A DNA stretch of 64,000 bases from CAVSUR01 sp963731285 (GCA_963731285.1 CAVSUR010000011.1:62001-126000); one strand, 5' to 3'. Positions 48,965-57,982 are shown, counted from the stretch's first letter. The notes: generated from the letters alone by a model not told the origin. Numbers and translations: made by a program.

Positions 48965-49222
48965 CGGGGACCGGGCCAGCGGACTGGACCGGTCAGCCGT
49001 CCGAAGCGGCCCGCGGCCAAGAGTGCGCAGGCCAGCGGGCCGCCCGGCGCCGCAGAGCCGCCCGAGGCCTACTGGGACACGGTCGCGGCCTGGTGCACCC
49101 CGCCCGACATGGGCTGGTTCACCACTGCGATCGGCGCTCAGGGGCGGCCCGGCCAGGACCAGGCCACCTTGCTGCGCCGTCGTGATGCTTTCCTGGCGCA
49201 GGCCCTGGACCAGCTGGGCTGA
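48965..49222 (+). CDS. Possible small hypothetical protein, start unclear
   Basis: An open frame ending at 49222 reads PPEAYWDTVAAWCTPPDMGW then TTAIGAQGRPGQDQATLLRR and FLAQALDQLG, which looks protein-like. No ATG, GTG or TTG occurs between the NDH-2 stop and the ATG in PPDMGW (about 49109). A start would have to lie inside NDH-2 or the N-terminus is damaged. No family recognised. Confidence 0.25.
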   Translation, partial: RGPGQRTGPVSRPKRPAAKSAQASGPPGAAEPPEAYWDTVAAWCTPPDMGWFTTAIGAQGRPGQDQATLLRRRDAFLAQALDQLG

Positions 49223-49241
49223 GCCGCCCTGCGCGAGCCGG

Positions 49242-49697
49242 TCAGCCGGAGGCCAGCGCGGCGTACGCGGTGACGCCGTAGGCCAGGTGCGGGATCGCGT
49301 CGGACAGCCACGAGCTGGCGTCCCAGCTGGCCAGGTCGGTAACGCCGAGCCGGGCCATGGTCAGGTCGGTGGCGGCCATCGCGGCCCCGCCGAGCAGCAC
49401 CGGGCCGAGCACCGGGCCAAGCCGGGTCACGATTCCGCGCAGCTGGCCGGCCGCGATGCCGACCGCGAGCCCGGTCGCGATGCCGGCCAGGGCGCCGAGG
49501 CCCTGCAGCCGGTTGGCCCGCTCCTGGTCGTTGCCGGGGATGCCCTGGCCGGCCCGCCTGGCTAGTTCCGCCACGACCTGCTCGGGCGTGCTGCTTGAAC
49601 CGCGCGCCCGGACGGCCATATCGACGTAGGTCGCGGCGTTCAGCGCCGTGGTGCCCGCCGCGCCCGCGGTAATCCCGGAGATCAGCCTGTTCGTCAT
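49242..49697 (-). CDS. Small membrane protein of unknown function
   Basis: 151 aa from the ATG at 49697 (another in-frame ATG at 49721). Hydrophobic stretches are LISGITAGAAGTTALNAATY, LQGLGALAGIATGLAVGIAA and VLGPVLLGGAAMAATDL, with a C-terminal PHLAYGVTAYAALAS. Similar short glycine-rich membrane proteins are frequent in actinomycetes. It lies just downstream of the topoisomerase IB gene and may be co-transcribed. Confidence 0.65.
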   Translation of the reverse strand: MTNRLISGITAGAAGTTALNAATYVDMAVRARGSSSTPEQVVAELARRAGQGIPGNDQERANRLQGLGALAGIATGLAVGIAAGQLRGIVTRLGPVLGPVLLGGAAMAATDLTMARLGVTDLASWDASSWLSDAIPHLAYGVTAYAALASG

Positions 49698-49741
49698 CCG
49701 CACCCGCTGCCCGGCGTGCATGCCGCCGAAACCGCGGCGGG

Positions 49742-50755
49742 TCACTCGCGCAGCAGCTGGACCACCGCGGCCTCGAAGCCGCCCTGCGTGGCGGGCCAGC
49801 CCGGCTGCACTCCGGCGCCGAGCCAGTCCAGCGGAACCTGGATGGTCTCGCCGTCCAGGTAACGGTCGATCAGCCGTTGGTCGATGTAGGAAGCGCGGCA
49901 CACCGCAGGGGTGTTGCCGAGATACTCGGCGACTTCCCTGACCACCCGGGCGACCGCCCGCTTGCGGGCCGTCGGCGAGACCGCCGCGTGCCCGGACACC
50001 GCCAGGCCCACCGCGGCCAGCACGGTCGCGTGCCAGGTCCTGAAATCCTTGGCGCTGACCTGCTGCCCGAACAGGTCCTGCAGATAGTCGTTCATGTCCC
50101 CGCTGTCCAGCTCGTGCCAGCCGTGCTGCTCCCGGAACGCGAGCAGCCGGCAGCCCGGCGGCCGGTCGCGGCGCAGCGCGCGGATGACCGCGATCGCCTC
50201 GGGCACGGTAACAACGTGCAGCCGCTCCTGGCCGCTCTTAGCCGGGTACTCGAAGACCAGCCCGTCCTTGGTGACGTGAACGTGGTCGCGCTGCAGCGTC
50301 ATCAGCCCGAAGCTGCCGTTCTCCTCGGCATACCGGTCGCCGCCGACCCGGAACAGCCCGACGTCCAGCAGCGTGAACCCGGCCGCGAGCACCCGGAACC
50401 GGGTCAGGCCGCGCCCGGCCAGCTGGTCGCCGACCTGCTTGCGGGCCGCCGGCAGCTGGGCGCCGAAGTCGAGCACGTGATCGTGCTTGAGCTTGTCGCG
50501 CTGCGCGCGCCAGTCCGGGTGATACTGGTACTGCCGCCGCCCGGCCGCGTCGACGCCGGTCGCCTGCAGGTGCCCGTTGGGCTGCGGGCAGATCCATACG
50601 TCGGTCCAGGCTGGCGGGATGGCCAGGGCCATTATCCGCTCCACATCGGCGGGATCGGCCCGGCATCCGTCCGCAGTGCTGTATTGGAAGCCGCTGCCGC
50701 GGCGCCTGCGCCGCAGCCCGGGCTTCGAGGTGTCGCTACGGCGCAGCCGGGGCAA
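49742..50755 (-). CDS. DNA topoisomerase IB (poxvirus/bacterial type)
   Basis: 337 aa. Characteristic stretches are RIMALAIPPAWTDVWICPQP, GRRQYQYHPDWRAQRDKLKH, NGSFGLMTLQRDHVHV, VSAKDFRTWHATVLAAVGLA (catalytic Arg/His) and NTPAVCRASYIDQRLIDRY with the nucleophilic Tyr. It relaxes supercoils by single-strand nicking. The TTG start at 50755 is set by GGGAGG about 8 nt upstream; the ATG at 50759 is out of frame. Confidence 0.85.
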   Translation of the reverse strand: MPRLRRSDTSKPGLRRRRRGSGFQYSTADGCRADPADVERIMALAIPPAWTDVWICPQPNGHLQATGVDAAGRRQYQYHPDWRAQRDKLKHDHVLDFGAQLPAARKQVGDQLAGRGLTRFRVLAAGFTLLDVGLFRVGGDRYAEENGSFGLMTLQRDHVHVTKDGLVFEYPAKSGQERLHVVTVPEAIAVIRALRRDRPPGCRLLAFREQHGWHELDSGDMNDYLQDLFGQQVSAKDFRTWHATVLAAVGLAVSGHAAVSPTARKRAVARVVREVAEYLGNTPAVCRASYIDQRLIDRYLDGETIQVPLDWLGAGVQPGWPATQGGFEAAVVQLLRE

Positions 50756-50881
50756 TCATGCCTCCCTGATACCCGCGCGGGCATGCCCGCTCACGTCGGC
50801 CGGAATGCCCGGCTGAGATAGACCAGCTGTGCCTACCCGCCCGCGCCGCGGCCAACCGAAGCCTCAGACGCCAATGATCGC

Positions 50882-50911
50882 GGCGGATCGTCATATGGCG
50901 GATCGTCATAT
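50882..50911. repeat. Perfect 15-bp tandem duplication
   Basis: GGCGGATCGTCATAT occurs twice back to back (50882-50896 and 50897-50911), each ending in an AT-rich TCATAT. It lies upstream of the small ORF at 50923 and might be an operator pair. Confidence 0.7.
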
Positions 50912-50922
50912 CTTGCGGCGGC

Positions 50923-51075
50923 GTGCCGTTCATCGTGGCCGCGCTGGCCTGCACGCTCGCCATGTCCCGCACGCTGGGCGACGAGCGCGCGGAGGAGAAG
51001 CGGAGGAGAATACGCGGAGGAGAATACCTAGCGCCGCTGCCGCGGCGACCGTTTGGACGGAACAACGACGGGTAA
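50923..51075 (+). pseudogene. Small ORF, possible C-terminal remnant of a transporter
   Basis: A GTG opens a 50-codon frame: VPFIVAALACTLAMSRTLGD is a membrane helix followed by a charged tail ERAEEKRRRIRGG. This looks like the last helix and cytoplasmic tail of a multi-helix transporter. Three copies of GCGGAGGAGAA (50989-50999, 51000-51010, 51014-51024) lie in it. It could also be a true small membrane protein. Confidence 0.35.
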
Positions 51076-51104
51076 CGCACCTGCCTGAACGGAAGGCGGT
51101 TTCA

Positions 51105-51515
51105 ATGACGGAAGATACCAATCTCACACCCCAGGACGCCTCAGCCAGTGAGCTGGTCAAGCAGCTGTCTGAGCAGGTGTCCCGGCTGATTAAGGACGAG
51201 CTGCGCCTCGCCCAGGTGGAAATGACCAATAAGGGCAAGCGGGCCGGGGCCGGAATCGGAATACTGGGCAGCAGCGGAGTGGTCGCACTGTACGGTGTGG
51301 CCTGCCTGCTGGGGGCGGCGATCGTCGCAATCGCCGGGGTCGTCTCGGCATGGCTGGCGGCCCTGATCGTCGGCGTGGCTCTGCTCGCCGTCGCGGGGAT
51401 CGCGGCGCTGGTCGGCAAGTCGCAGCTGCAGCGGTCTACTCCACCGGTTCCGACGCAGACCGTCGACAGCGTGAAGACTGACGTTGAGGAAATCAGGAAG
51501 AGGGTGCACCGATGA
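51105..51515 (+). CDS. Phage-holin-family (DUF1469-like) membrane protein
   Basis: 136 aa. The amphipathic N-terminus SELVKQLSEQVSRLIKDELR and LAQVEMTNKGKRAGAGIG precedes two helices, GVVALYGVACLLGAAIVAIA and LAALIVGVALLAVAGIAALV. These holin-superfamily proteins are widespread chromosomal envelope proteins in actinomycetes, not phage lysis genes. First of three overlapping genes with the DUF3618 and DUF4235 proteins; ATGA overlap downstream. Confidence 0.85.
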   Translation: MTEDTNLTPQDASASELVKQLSEQVSRLIKDELRLAQVEMTNKGKRAGAGIGILGSSGVVALYGVACLLGAAIVAIAGVVSAWLAALIVGVALLAVAGIAALVGKSQLQRSTPPVPTQTVDSVKTDVEEIRKRVHR

Positions 51516-52171
51516 GTGCGGAGGACGGCGCCAAGCATTCCCCGAAGCACCGGATTGGCTCCGCGCCGGACGAGGCGGACGCGGAAATCACCGCACCGCC
51601 GGGCACCACTCCGGACGAGACTGCCGCGGAGATCACCGGCGCTTCTGACACGGCCGCCCAGCCGGCCGCGAGCTCAGACCCGGCCGTGAGCGCCAACCGG
51701 CAGCCGGACGCTCCGCCGGACGACGCGCAGGCGATCGCCGCGGACATCGAGCGGACTCGCGAGGAACTCGGCCAGACCGTCGAGGCGCTGGCGGCCAAGG
51801 TGGACGTGAAGGCGCAGGCCAAGGACAAGGTGGCCGAGCTGCGCGGTCGCCTGCCCGGCAGCGCCGGGCAGGCCAAGGAGCAGCTCGCAGCGCGGGCGGG
51901 TACGGCCCGGGCACAACTGGCCGGCAAGGCCTCCCAGCAGGCGCAGAGCGTCAGGAGCCAGCTCGGCCCGGTCCGCGACCAGGTGACGAGCCAGGCCGCG
52001 ACGGCCCGGGCCAAGGCCTGGCAGGCCACGCCGCCCGCCGTGCAGCGCGCCGCCCAGCAGGCTGCCGAGCGGGCCCCGGCGGCCGTCCGCCAGCGCCGGG
52101 TTCAGGGCGCCGCCGCCATCGGCGTGGCCCTGCTAGCCTGCTGGATCATCATTCGCAGGAGACGCCAGTGA
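51512..52171 (+). CDS. DUF3618 domain protein
   Basis: 219 aa. A disordered acidic N-terminus (about 70 aa) is followed by the DUF3618 motif IAADIERTREELGQTVEALA and AKVDVKAQAKDKVAELRGRL. Then come Ala/Gln-rich amphipathic repeats and a C-terminal anchor AAAIGVALLACWIIIRRRRQ. Such proteins are tail-anchored envelope or cytoskeleton-like factors of unknown function. Overlaps both neighbours. Confidence 0.85.
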   Translation: MSAEDGAKHSPKHRIGSAPDEADAEITAPPGTTPDETAAEITGASDTAAQPAASSDPAVSANRQPDAPPDDAQAIAADIERTREELGQTVEALAAKVDVKAQAKDKVAELRGRLPGSAGQAKEQLAARAGTARAQLAGKASQQAQSVRSQLGPVRDQVTSQAATARAKAWQATPPAVQRAAQQAAERAPAAVRQRRVQGAAAIGVALLACWIIIRRRRQ

Positions 52172-52446
52172 TCAAGATTGTTTACCGGGTCCTGAGCCTG
52201 GTGTTCGGGGTGGTCGGCGGCATCCTGGCGGGAAAGATCTTCGAGAAGACCTGGAAGCTCGCCGCCCGGCAGGACGAGGCGCCGAAGGCCGACGACGCCA
52301 GCCGCGGCTGGCCGGAGATCGTGCTGGCGGCGGCGGTCCAGGGGGCAATCACGGCTGCGGTCCGCGCTGCTGTCAGCCGGTCCGCGGCGGCCGGCACCCG
52401 CAGGCTGACCGGAACCTGGCCGGGGAAAACCGGCGGGGAAGCCTAG
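52168..52446 (+). CDS. DUF4235 membrane protein
   Basis: 92 aa. The N-terminal helix VYRVLSLVFGVVGGILAGKI, FEKTWKLAARQDEAPKADD, and IVLAAAVQGAITAAVRAAVS match DUF4235. GTG start overlaps the DUF3618 stop (GTGA). The stop codon TAG shares the CTAG at 52443-52446 with the stop of the convergent reductase, so the two genes end on the same four bases. Confidence 0.85.
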   Translation: MIKIVYRVLSLVFGVVGGILAGKIFEKTWKLAARQDEAPKADDASRGWPEIVLAAAVQGAITAAVRAAVSRSAAAGTRRLTGTWPGKTGGEA

Positions 52447-53854
52447 CCTGCGCGCTGCGCGGCCTTCGCCGCCAGCTCGCGCAGCGGCACCTCCATGGCC
52501 TCCGCGAAGGTCGGGAACGGATGGACCAGGTCCGCCAGCACCGGCAGCGGCACGCGGGCACGGATTGCCAGTGCCGCCTCGCTGATCCACTCGTCCGCGC
52601 GCGGTGCCACCGCGGCCGCCCCGATCAGCACGCCGCGCGCGGCGTCGGCGGTCAGCACCAGCCGCCCCGCGCCGATGCCGTCGGTCGCTGACCGGGACAT
52701 ATCGGCGACGTTCTCGGTGGCGGTCAGCACCTCGATGCCTGCCTCGCGAGCCGCCGACGCGGTCATGCCCACGCTAGCCGCGGCGGGCTCGGTATAGACC
52801 ACCCGCGGCACGGCCCGGTAGTCGGCCGCGCGGTTACCGCCGAGCAGGTTCTCGGTCACCACCCGGGCCTGGTAGTTCGCGCCGTGGGTGTACGGCGCGA
52901 TGCCGGTGATATCGCCCGCCGCCCACACGCGCGGCGGGCCGGGCACCCGGCAGTGGCCGTCGACCGGTACCGCGCCCGAGTCGGTGAGGGTGACGCCGAT
53001 GGCCTCCAGGCCCAGCCCGGCCGCGGCGGGGGCGCGCCCTGCGGCCAGGATGACCCGCTCGGCCTCGAGCTGCGAGCCAGAGCCGCCGGGCCCGGCGGCC
53101 AGCCACGCGCGGGCCCCGCCACCCGGCGCCGCGGCCAGCCGGGTGACGCTGACGCCGAGCCGGACGGTGATCCCCCAGTCCCGCAGTACGCTGGCCATAT
53201 CTGCGCCAATGTCACAGTCCTCGGCGGGCAGCAGCTGCCCGGCAGGCTCGGCCAGCGTGACCTGGACGCCGAACCCGGCGTAGGCCTGGGCCAGCTCGCA
53301 GCCGACGGCGCCGCCGCCGAGAATGAGCACCGAGCGCGGCCGGCCGGGCTCGGAGAGGGCCTGGTCGGACGTCCACACCGGCGCCGCGGTCAGCCCTTCG
53401 ATCGGCGGGACCGACGGGCGGGAGCCGGTGGTCAGCACCAGGTCGCGGTAGCCGATCTCGCGGCCCGCCACCGTCACCACACCGGGCCGGGTGATCGTCG
53501 CTGCGCCGCGGATCAGCGTGGCGCCGCGGCGGGTGATGCTGCGGGCGGCGCCGGCGTCATCGCGGCGCTGGGACAGCTCATCGCGCCGCGCGGCCGCCGC
53601 CGCGAACGCCGTCTCGTCACCGTCCAGAACCGGTGCCGATGACGCGCCGCCCAGCTCGGCGAGGCGGCGCGCCTGGGCGCGCGCATGCGCGCTGGCCAGC
53701 ATGGCCTTGCTCGGAATGCAGGCCACATACGGGCACTCGCCGCCTACCCGCCCGGGCTCGGCCAGCGCGACGCTGCGGCCTGCGTCGGCAGCTCCGCCCG
53801 CCACCCACTCCCCGGCCGAGCCGCCCCGATCACCACCACGTCGAAGATTTCCAT
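52443..53854 (-). CDS. Pyridine-nucleotide disulfide oxidoreductase (mercuric/lipoamide/mycothione reductase-like), one frame break
   Basis: About 470 aa. The ATG at 53854 gives MEIFDVVVIGAA, then a one-base shift near 53822 restores SAGEWVAGGAADAGRSVALA. The redox-active pair is in GGECPYVACIPSKAML (CxxxxC). The NAD(P)-binding ILGGGAVGCELAQAYAGFGV, FAD-end RVWAAGDITGIAPYTHGANY and dimer domain with HPFPTFAEAMEVPL follow. The motifs are intact, so the indel sits in the first GxGxxG only. Substrate disulfide not determinable. Confidence 0.78.
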
Positions 53855-53902
53855 GCGGCGAACGTACCGCCGCCCGGATAAGCCGGAACGGCCGGGGAAG
53901 AT

Positions 53903-53938
53903 AGCGCGGATGAAAAGAACAGCGCGGATGAAAAGAAC
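53903..53938 (+). repeat. Perfect 18-bp tandem duplication containing the SDR start codon
   Basis: AGCGCGGATGAAAAGAAC occurs at 53903-53920 and 53921-53938. It duplicates the initiator region and gives the protein MKRTARMKRTLLL if the first ATG is used. Confidence 0.85.
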
Positions 53939-55100
53939 ACTGCTGCTCACCGCGTTCACGGCCGCAGCGGCGGCTGCGGCAGCCAGCCGGCGGCGCGATC
54001 CCGACGACATCACCGGGGAGGTCGCGGTGGTCACCGGCGCCTCCCGCGGGCTTGGCCTGCTGCTGGCCCGTGAGCTGGCCCGCCAGTCGGGCCTGCTGGT
54101 TATCTGCGCGCGTGATCCGGCCGAGCTGGACCGCGCAGCCGACCAGCTGCGCGCGGCCGGAGCTGCCGACGTCGTCACGGTGGCCTGTGACCTGGCCGAC
54201 CCGGCCAGCGCTCAGCAGCTGGTCGACACGGCGGTGGACCGGTTCGGCCGGCTCGACATCCTGATCAGCAACGCCGGGGTCATCCGGGTAGCACCGGTGC
54301 ACAACACCGGCGCTGCCGACTTCGAGGAGGCACTGGCGGTGATGGCCATGGCGCCGGTGCGCGCCGCGCTGGCCGCGCTGCCGGTGATGCGCCGTCAGGG
54401 CCACGGCCGGATCGTCGTCATCGCCTCGATCGGCGGCAAGGTCAGCGTGCCGCACCTGCTGCCCTATTCCACCGCCAAGTTCGCCGCGGTCGGTTTCGCC
54501 GAGGGGCTGCGAGCCGAGCTCGGCGCTGGCCCGGTCAGCGTCACCACGGTCGTGCCGGGCCTGATGCGGACCGGCTCGCACCGGCAGGCCCGGTTCGGCG
54601 GCCGCCGGGACCAGGAGTTCACCTGGTTCTCGCTTGGCGCCAGCCTGCCGCTGGTGTCCATGGACGCCGAGCGCGCCGCCCGGCAGATCGTGACCGCGAT
54701 GCGCGCGCGGCGGCCGGAAATCATCCTGACCCCGCTCGGCCAGCTCGCCGCACGCGGTGCCGGGGTCGTCCCTGAGCTGACCAGCGGGCTGATGCACCTG
54801 ATGAGCGAGCTGCTGCCGGATCCGGCCGGCACCGGCACGGCCAGCCAGCCCGGGCAGGCCCTGCGGCTGGCGATGAGCCGGGAGCTGTTCGACCGGCTCA
54901 CCGCGCTTGGCAGATCGGCCGCGAGGCGGTTCAACCAGGCGCCGCCCCGGCCTGCTGCCGGCCCTGACGTCAGCTGGCTCCCGGCAGCAGCCGGGGCTCG
55001 ATTGGCTCCTCCCGCGCCCTGTCACCGTCCCGGAAGACCCGGAAGGCCAGCTTGCCGCGGACCTCGGCCAGCGCCTCGGTCAGCTCGGGTGCCGCGGTAG
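53910..55100 (+). CDS. Short-chain dehydrogenase with N-terminal membrane segment
   Basis: An N-terminal hydrophobic stretch (LLLTAFTAAAAAAAA) precedes the SDR fold: VAVVTGASRGLGLLLARELA, DILISNAGVIRVAPVHNTG, RIVVIASIGGKVSVPHLLPY and YSTAKFAAVGFAEGLRAELG (YxxxK). The homology ends near LTALGRSAARRFNQ (about 54940). The remaining 50 codons are Pro/Arg-rich and overlap the convergent peptidase gene, so the natural stop may have been lost. Either ATG 53910 or 53928 could start. Confidence 0.75.
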   Translation: MKRTARMKRTLLLTAFTAAAAAAAASRRRDPDDITGEVAVVTGASRGLGLLLARELARQSGLLVICARDPAELDRAADQLRAAGAADVVTVACDLADPASAQQLVDTAVDRFGRLDILISNAGVIRVAPVHNTGAADFEEALAVMAMAPVRAALAALPVMRRQGHGRIVVIASIGGKVSVPHLLPYSTAKFAAVGFAEGLRAELGAGPVSVTTVVPGLMRTGSHRQARFGGRRDQEFTWFSLGASLPLVSMDAERAARQIVTAMRARRPEIILTPLGQLAARGAGVVPELTSGLMHLMSELLPDPAGTGTASQPGQALRLAMSRELFDRLTALGRSAARRFNQAPPRPAAGPDVSWLPAAAGARLAPPAPCHRPGRPGRPACRGPRPAPRSARVPR

Positions 55101-55712
55101 AGCAGGCCGACTCCGTCGTCGGTGGCGTATCCGGCGGGCAGCGTGCCGTCCGCCACCAGGCGCTGGTACAGCGGCCGGCGCTGCGGCTCGGCGTCGTAGT
55201 GCACGCCGTTGGAGCCAGGCAGGAAGCCCAGCCCGTTGGTCACCGGGCGCAGCCGCGGGCCGAAGGAGTCAGTGGTCCCGCCGGCGTGCCAGCAGATCGA
55301 TCCTGCCGACACCCCGGCCAGCACCACCCCGGCCGCCCAGGCCCGGCGGAACGCCTGGTCCAGCCCGTGCAGCCGCCACAGCGCGAGCAGGTTCGCGACG
55401 CTGCCGCCGCTGACCCAGGCGACGTCGTGGGTCAGCAAGAATGCGGCCGGGTCGTCGACGTTCGGCATCGAGAACAGGCTCAGATGCGAGACCTCGATGC
55501 CCGCGGCGCCGGCCGGCCTCGTCGAGCCGGGCGGCGAACCACAGCTGGTCGCCGCCGGCGGTGCCGATGTGCACCAGCCGGGGCGCCCGGCCCGTTACCC
55601 CGGCCAGCTCGATGGCGTACAGCACCAGCGGGGCGAATTCCACCTCGGTGCGGCCAGCGCCCGGGCGCAGCCCGCCCGAGGTGGCCAGGATGGTCGGCGT
55701 GTCGGCAGCCAT
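54970..55712 (-). CDS. Peptidase E (S51 family), two frame breaks
   Basis: ATILATSGG-type start (PTILATSGGLRPGAGRTEVE at 55712), then VHIGTAGGDQLWFAARLDEA. After a shift near 55505 come DVAWVSGGSVANLLALWRLH and LAGVSAGSICWHAGGTTDSF with the nucleophilic Ser in GxSAGS. After another shift near 55095 the tail ELTEALAEVRGKLAFRVFRD runs to the TGA at 54970. All S51 motifs are present. It hydrolyses aspartyl dipeptides or related peptides. Confidence 0.7.
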
Positions 55713-55741
55713 GCCTGGCTAGAGTACTCAGGCCGCGCTGC

Positions 55742-56695
55742 TCAGGCTCCGCGCAGCCGGGGCAGCAGTTCACGGGCGGCGAACTCGAAGAAGCCCTCCT
55801 GCTCGACGCCGACCTGGTTGATGTACACCTCATCGAAGCCTGCCCCGGTGTAGGCGCGGATGGCCTGCAGGTGCACCTGCGGGTCGGGACCGCAGGGCGC
55901 GCTGATCTGATCCTCGGAGACCAGCTCGGCCACCTGGCCGAAGTGCCGCGGCAGCGGCAGCAGCTGCGCCGCCTCGCCGGGGATCTCCTCGTTGCGCCAC
56001 AGCCGGTGCATGGTCTTACGGGCCGTCGCGGCGTCAGTGCCCCAGCACACCTTCAGGCCGCCCTGCACCGGCCGGTCGCCGCCGCCCGAGTCCCGGTACA
56101 GCCGGACGAAGTCCGCGCTGGGCTGCACGCACATGTACCCGTCACCAATCCGGGCGGCGAGCTTGATCGCCTTCTCCCCGAAGCCGGACACGTATACCGG
56201 CGGCGGCACGTCAGGAACCGAGTACAACCGCGCCGTCTGCACCGTGTAGTGCTGACCGGACAGGCTGACCAGCGCTCCGCTGAGCAGCTCCCTGATCACG
56301 TGCACGGCCTCTTCGAGCATCTCCAGGCGTTCCTCGGCGGACGGCCAGCCCGCCCCGGTGATGTGCTCGTTCAGCGCCTCGCCGGTGCCCACTCCGAGGG
56401 CGAACCGGCCGCCGGTCAGCAGGCTGGATGTCGCCGTCGCCTGCGCGATCACGGCTGGGTGGATGCGCTGCAGCGGACAGGTCACCGCGGTGGTGATCGG
56501 CAGCGAGGTGGCCTGCGAGATGGCGCCGATCACCGACCAGACGAACGGGCTGCTGCCCTGCTCATCGAGCCACGGGTGGAAGTGATCGGAGATCCACAAA
56601 GCCTCGAATCCGGCTTCTTGCGCCATCCTGGCCTGCCGGACGAGCTCGGATGGCTCGTGTTCCTCGGAGGACAGGAAGTAACCGTAGCGGGTCAT
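55742..56695 (-). CDS. F420-dependent LLM-class oxidoreductase (Fgd/TIGR03557-like)
   Basis: 317 aa. The signature start is MTRYGYFLSSEEHEPSELVR, followed by GFEALWISDHFHPWLDEQGS, TTAVTCPLQRIHPAVIAQAT, LGVGTGEALNEHITG and VYVSGFGEKAIKLAARIGDG. This is the F420-binding luciferase-like TIM barrel related to glucose-6-phosphate dehydrogenase Fgd. AAGGGACG precedes the ATG. A full-length counterpart to the broken LLM gene at 30520. Confidence 0.88.
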   Translation of the reverse strand: MTRYGYFLSSEEHEPSELVRQARMAQEAGFEALWISDHFHPWLDEQGSSPFVWSVIGAISQATSLPITTAVTCPLQRIHPAVIAQATATSSLLTGGRFALGVGTGEALNEHITGAGWPSAEERLEMLEEAVHVIRELLSGALVSLSGQHYTVQTARLYSVPDVPPPVYVSGFGEKAIKLAARIGDGYMCVQPSADFVRLYRDSGGGDRPVQGGLKVCWGTDAATARKTMHRLWRNEEIPGEAAQLLPLPRHFGQVAELVSEDQISAPCGPDPQVHLQAIRAYTGAGFDEVYINQVGVEQEGFFEFAARELLPRLRGA

Positions 56696-56808
56696 GCCCG
56701 GCGTCCCTTCTGCTGCGGGTCAAGATGCGCGAGTGCCGCTACCCTGGCAGCAGCAGCTCATCCGGCCCGCGCAGTAATTAGCGCGCCCTGACGGGTAGGC
56801 GGGGATCA

Positions 56809-57834
56809 GTGTATCTCGCGGTTACCCTGATCTCGGCGGTGCTGCTGGGGGCCGGCTTCGTGCTCCAGCAGCGAGCCGCCGAGGAAGTTCCGCGGGTTCA
56901 TTTCCTGCACGCCCACCTCATCGCCGAGCTGCTGCGCAAGCCGCGCTGGCTGGGCGGGCTGGTCGCCATGGTGGCGGGCGAGCTGCTGTCGTCGTGGGCG
57001 GAGGGGCATGCCCGGCTGGCGCTAGTCGAGCCCCTGCTGGCCACCAGCCTGCTGTTGGCCCTGGTACTGGCGGTACCGCTGTCCGTGAGGCGCTGCGCCA
57101 GTCCGAGGTCGCGGGGGCACTGCTGCTCGGCGGCGGGGTGGGCGTGCTGGCCCTGGCTCAGACCGACGGCACCGGCCCGGTGGCGTCGTTCGGCTCCGCC
57201 CGCTACTGGTGGGTCGCGGGGATGATCGCGCTCATCGCGGCCGGCTTCGTGCAGCTCGGCAGACGCCGTGCCGACAGCCGCCGGGCCACTCTGGCCGGGG
57301 CCGGACCGGCCTGGTTTCCGGCATCTCTGATGCGCTCACCCGGCGCAGCGTGATGATGCTGGACGGCCGTCACTTCACGGCGCTGCTGACCAGCTGGCCG
57401 GGCTACTCGGTGGTGGCCGCCGGAATTCTCGCGTCTGGCTGATGCAAAGCGCGTTCAATTCGGGACCGCTGCATGCCTCGCTCCCGTCGATGACCGCGGG
57501 CGAGCCGATCGCGGGCATGGCGCTCGGCGTCGTGGTGTTCGGTGACCGGTTCCCGGTGTCTGCGACCTGGCTGGGCCTGCAGTCGGCCGGGATCGTCGCC
57601 ATGCTGGCGGGCGTGATCCTGGTAGCGCGCGCCGGCCTTCGCCGACCTGGCGCGGATCCGGCATCTGCCGCACCTGGACCTGCCGCACCTGGACCTGCCG
57701 CACCTGGACCTGCCGCACCTGGAGCTGAACCCGCCGCACCTGGTGATACACCCGCGCTCAGACAAGGAGCGGGACGTCGAGCCAGCACGCTGGATGTCGC
57801 GTTGGTCATCGCGGCCAGCACCGCGGCGACGTAA
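56809..57834 (+). CDS. DMT-superfamily membrane protein, several frame breaks
   Basis: GTG start, then LAVTLISAVLLGAGFVLQQR, RWLGGLVAMVAGELLSSWAE and LALVEPLLATSLLLALVLAV. A shift near 57085 leads to ALLLGGGVGVLALAQTDGTG, one near 57300 to LVSGISDALTRRSVMMLDGR, and one near 57437 to FNSGPLHASLPSMTAGEPIA with GVVVFGDRFPV and a last helix. This follows a 9-10-helix DMT protein. The C-terminus contains the 15-bp repeat at 57665-57724. Confidence 0.65.
57665..57724 (+). repeat. Four copies of a 15-bp coding repeat
   Basis: CTGCCGCACCTGGAC is repeated at 57665, 57680, 57695 and 57710 (the last ends GAG). It encodes AAPGP repeats in the annotated frame, or LPHLD repeats in the +2 frame, which runs on to a TGA near 57840. 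Confidence 0.85.
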
Positions 57835-57982
57835 CTTATGATCAACCCGGTACGGCCGCGGATAGCCGCGGGCCTCCGGTCCTGGTCATGATCGGCTGGC
57901 TGCCCCGCCCCGGGGCGCCGTGATCACCAGCGGTTTCGCCGCACCGGCCGGGGTAGCGACCAGTATGCCGGAGGTGAGGACC

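Noticed and set aside
51105..51515. Prophage lysis gene
   Set aside because: The holin-superfamily protein sits in an overlapping operon with DUF3618 and DUF4235 genes, a common chromosomal arrangement; no phage genes are near.
57665..57724. Possible CRISPR array
   Set aside because: The four 15-bp units are contiguous with no spacers and lie in coding sequence.
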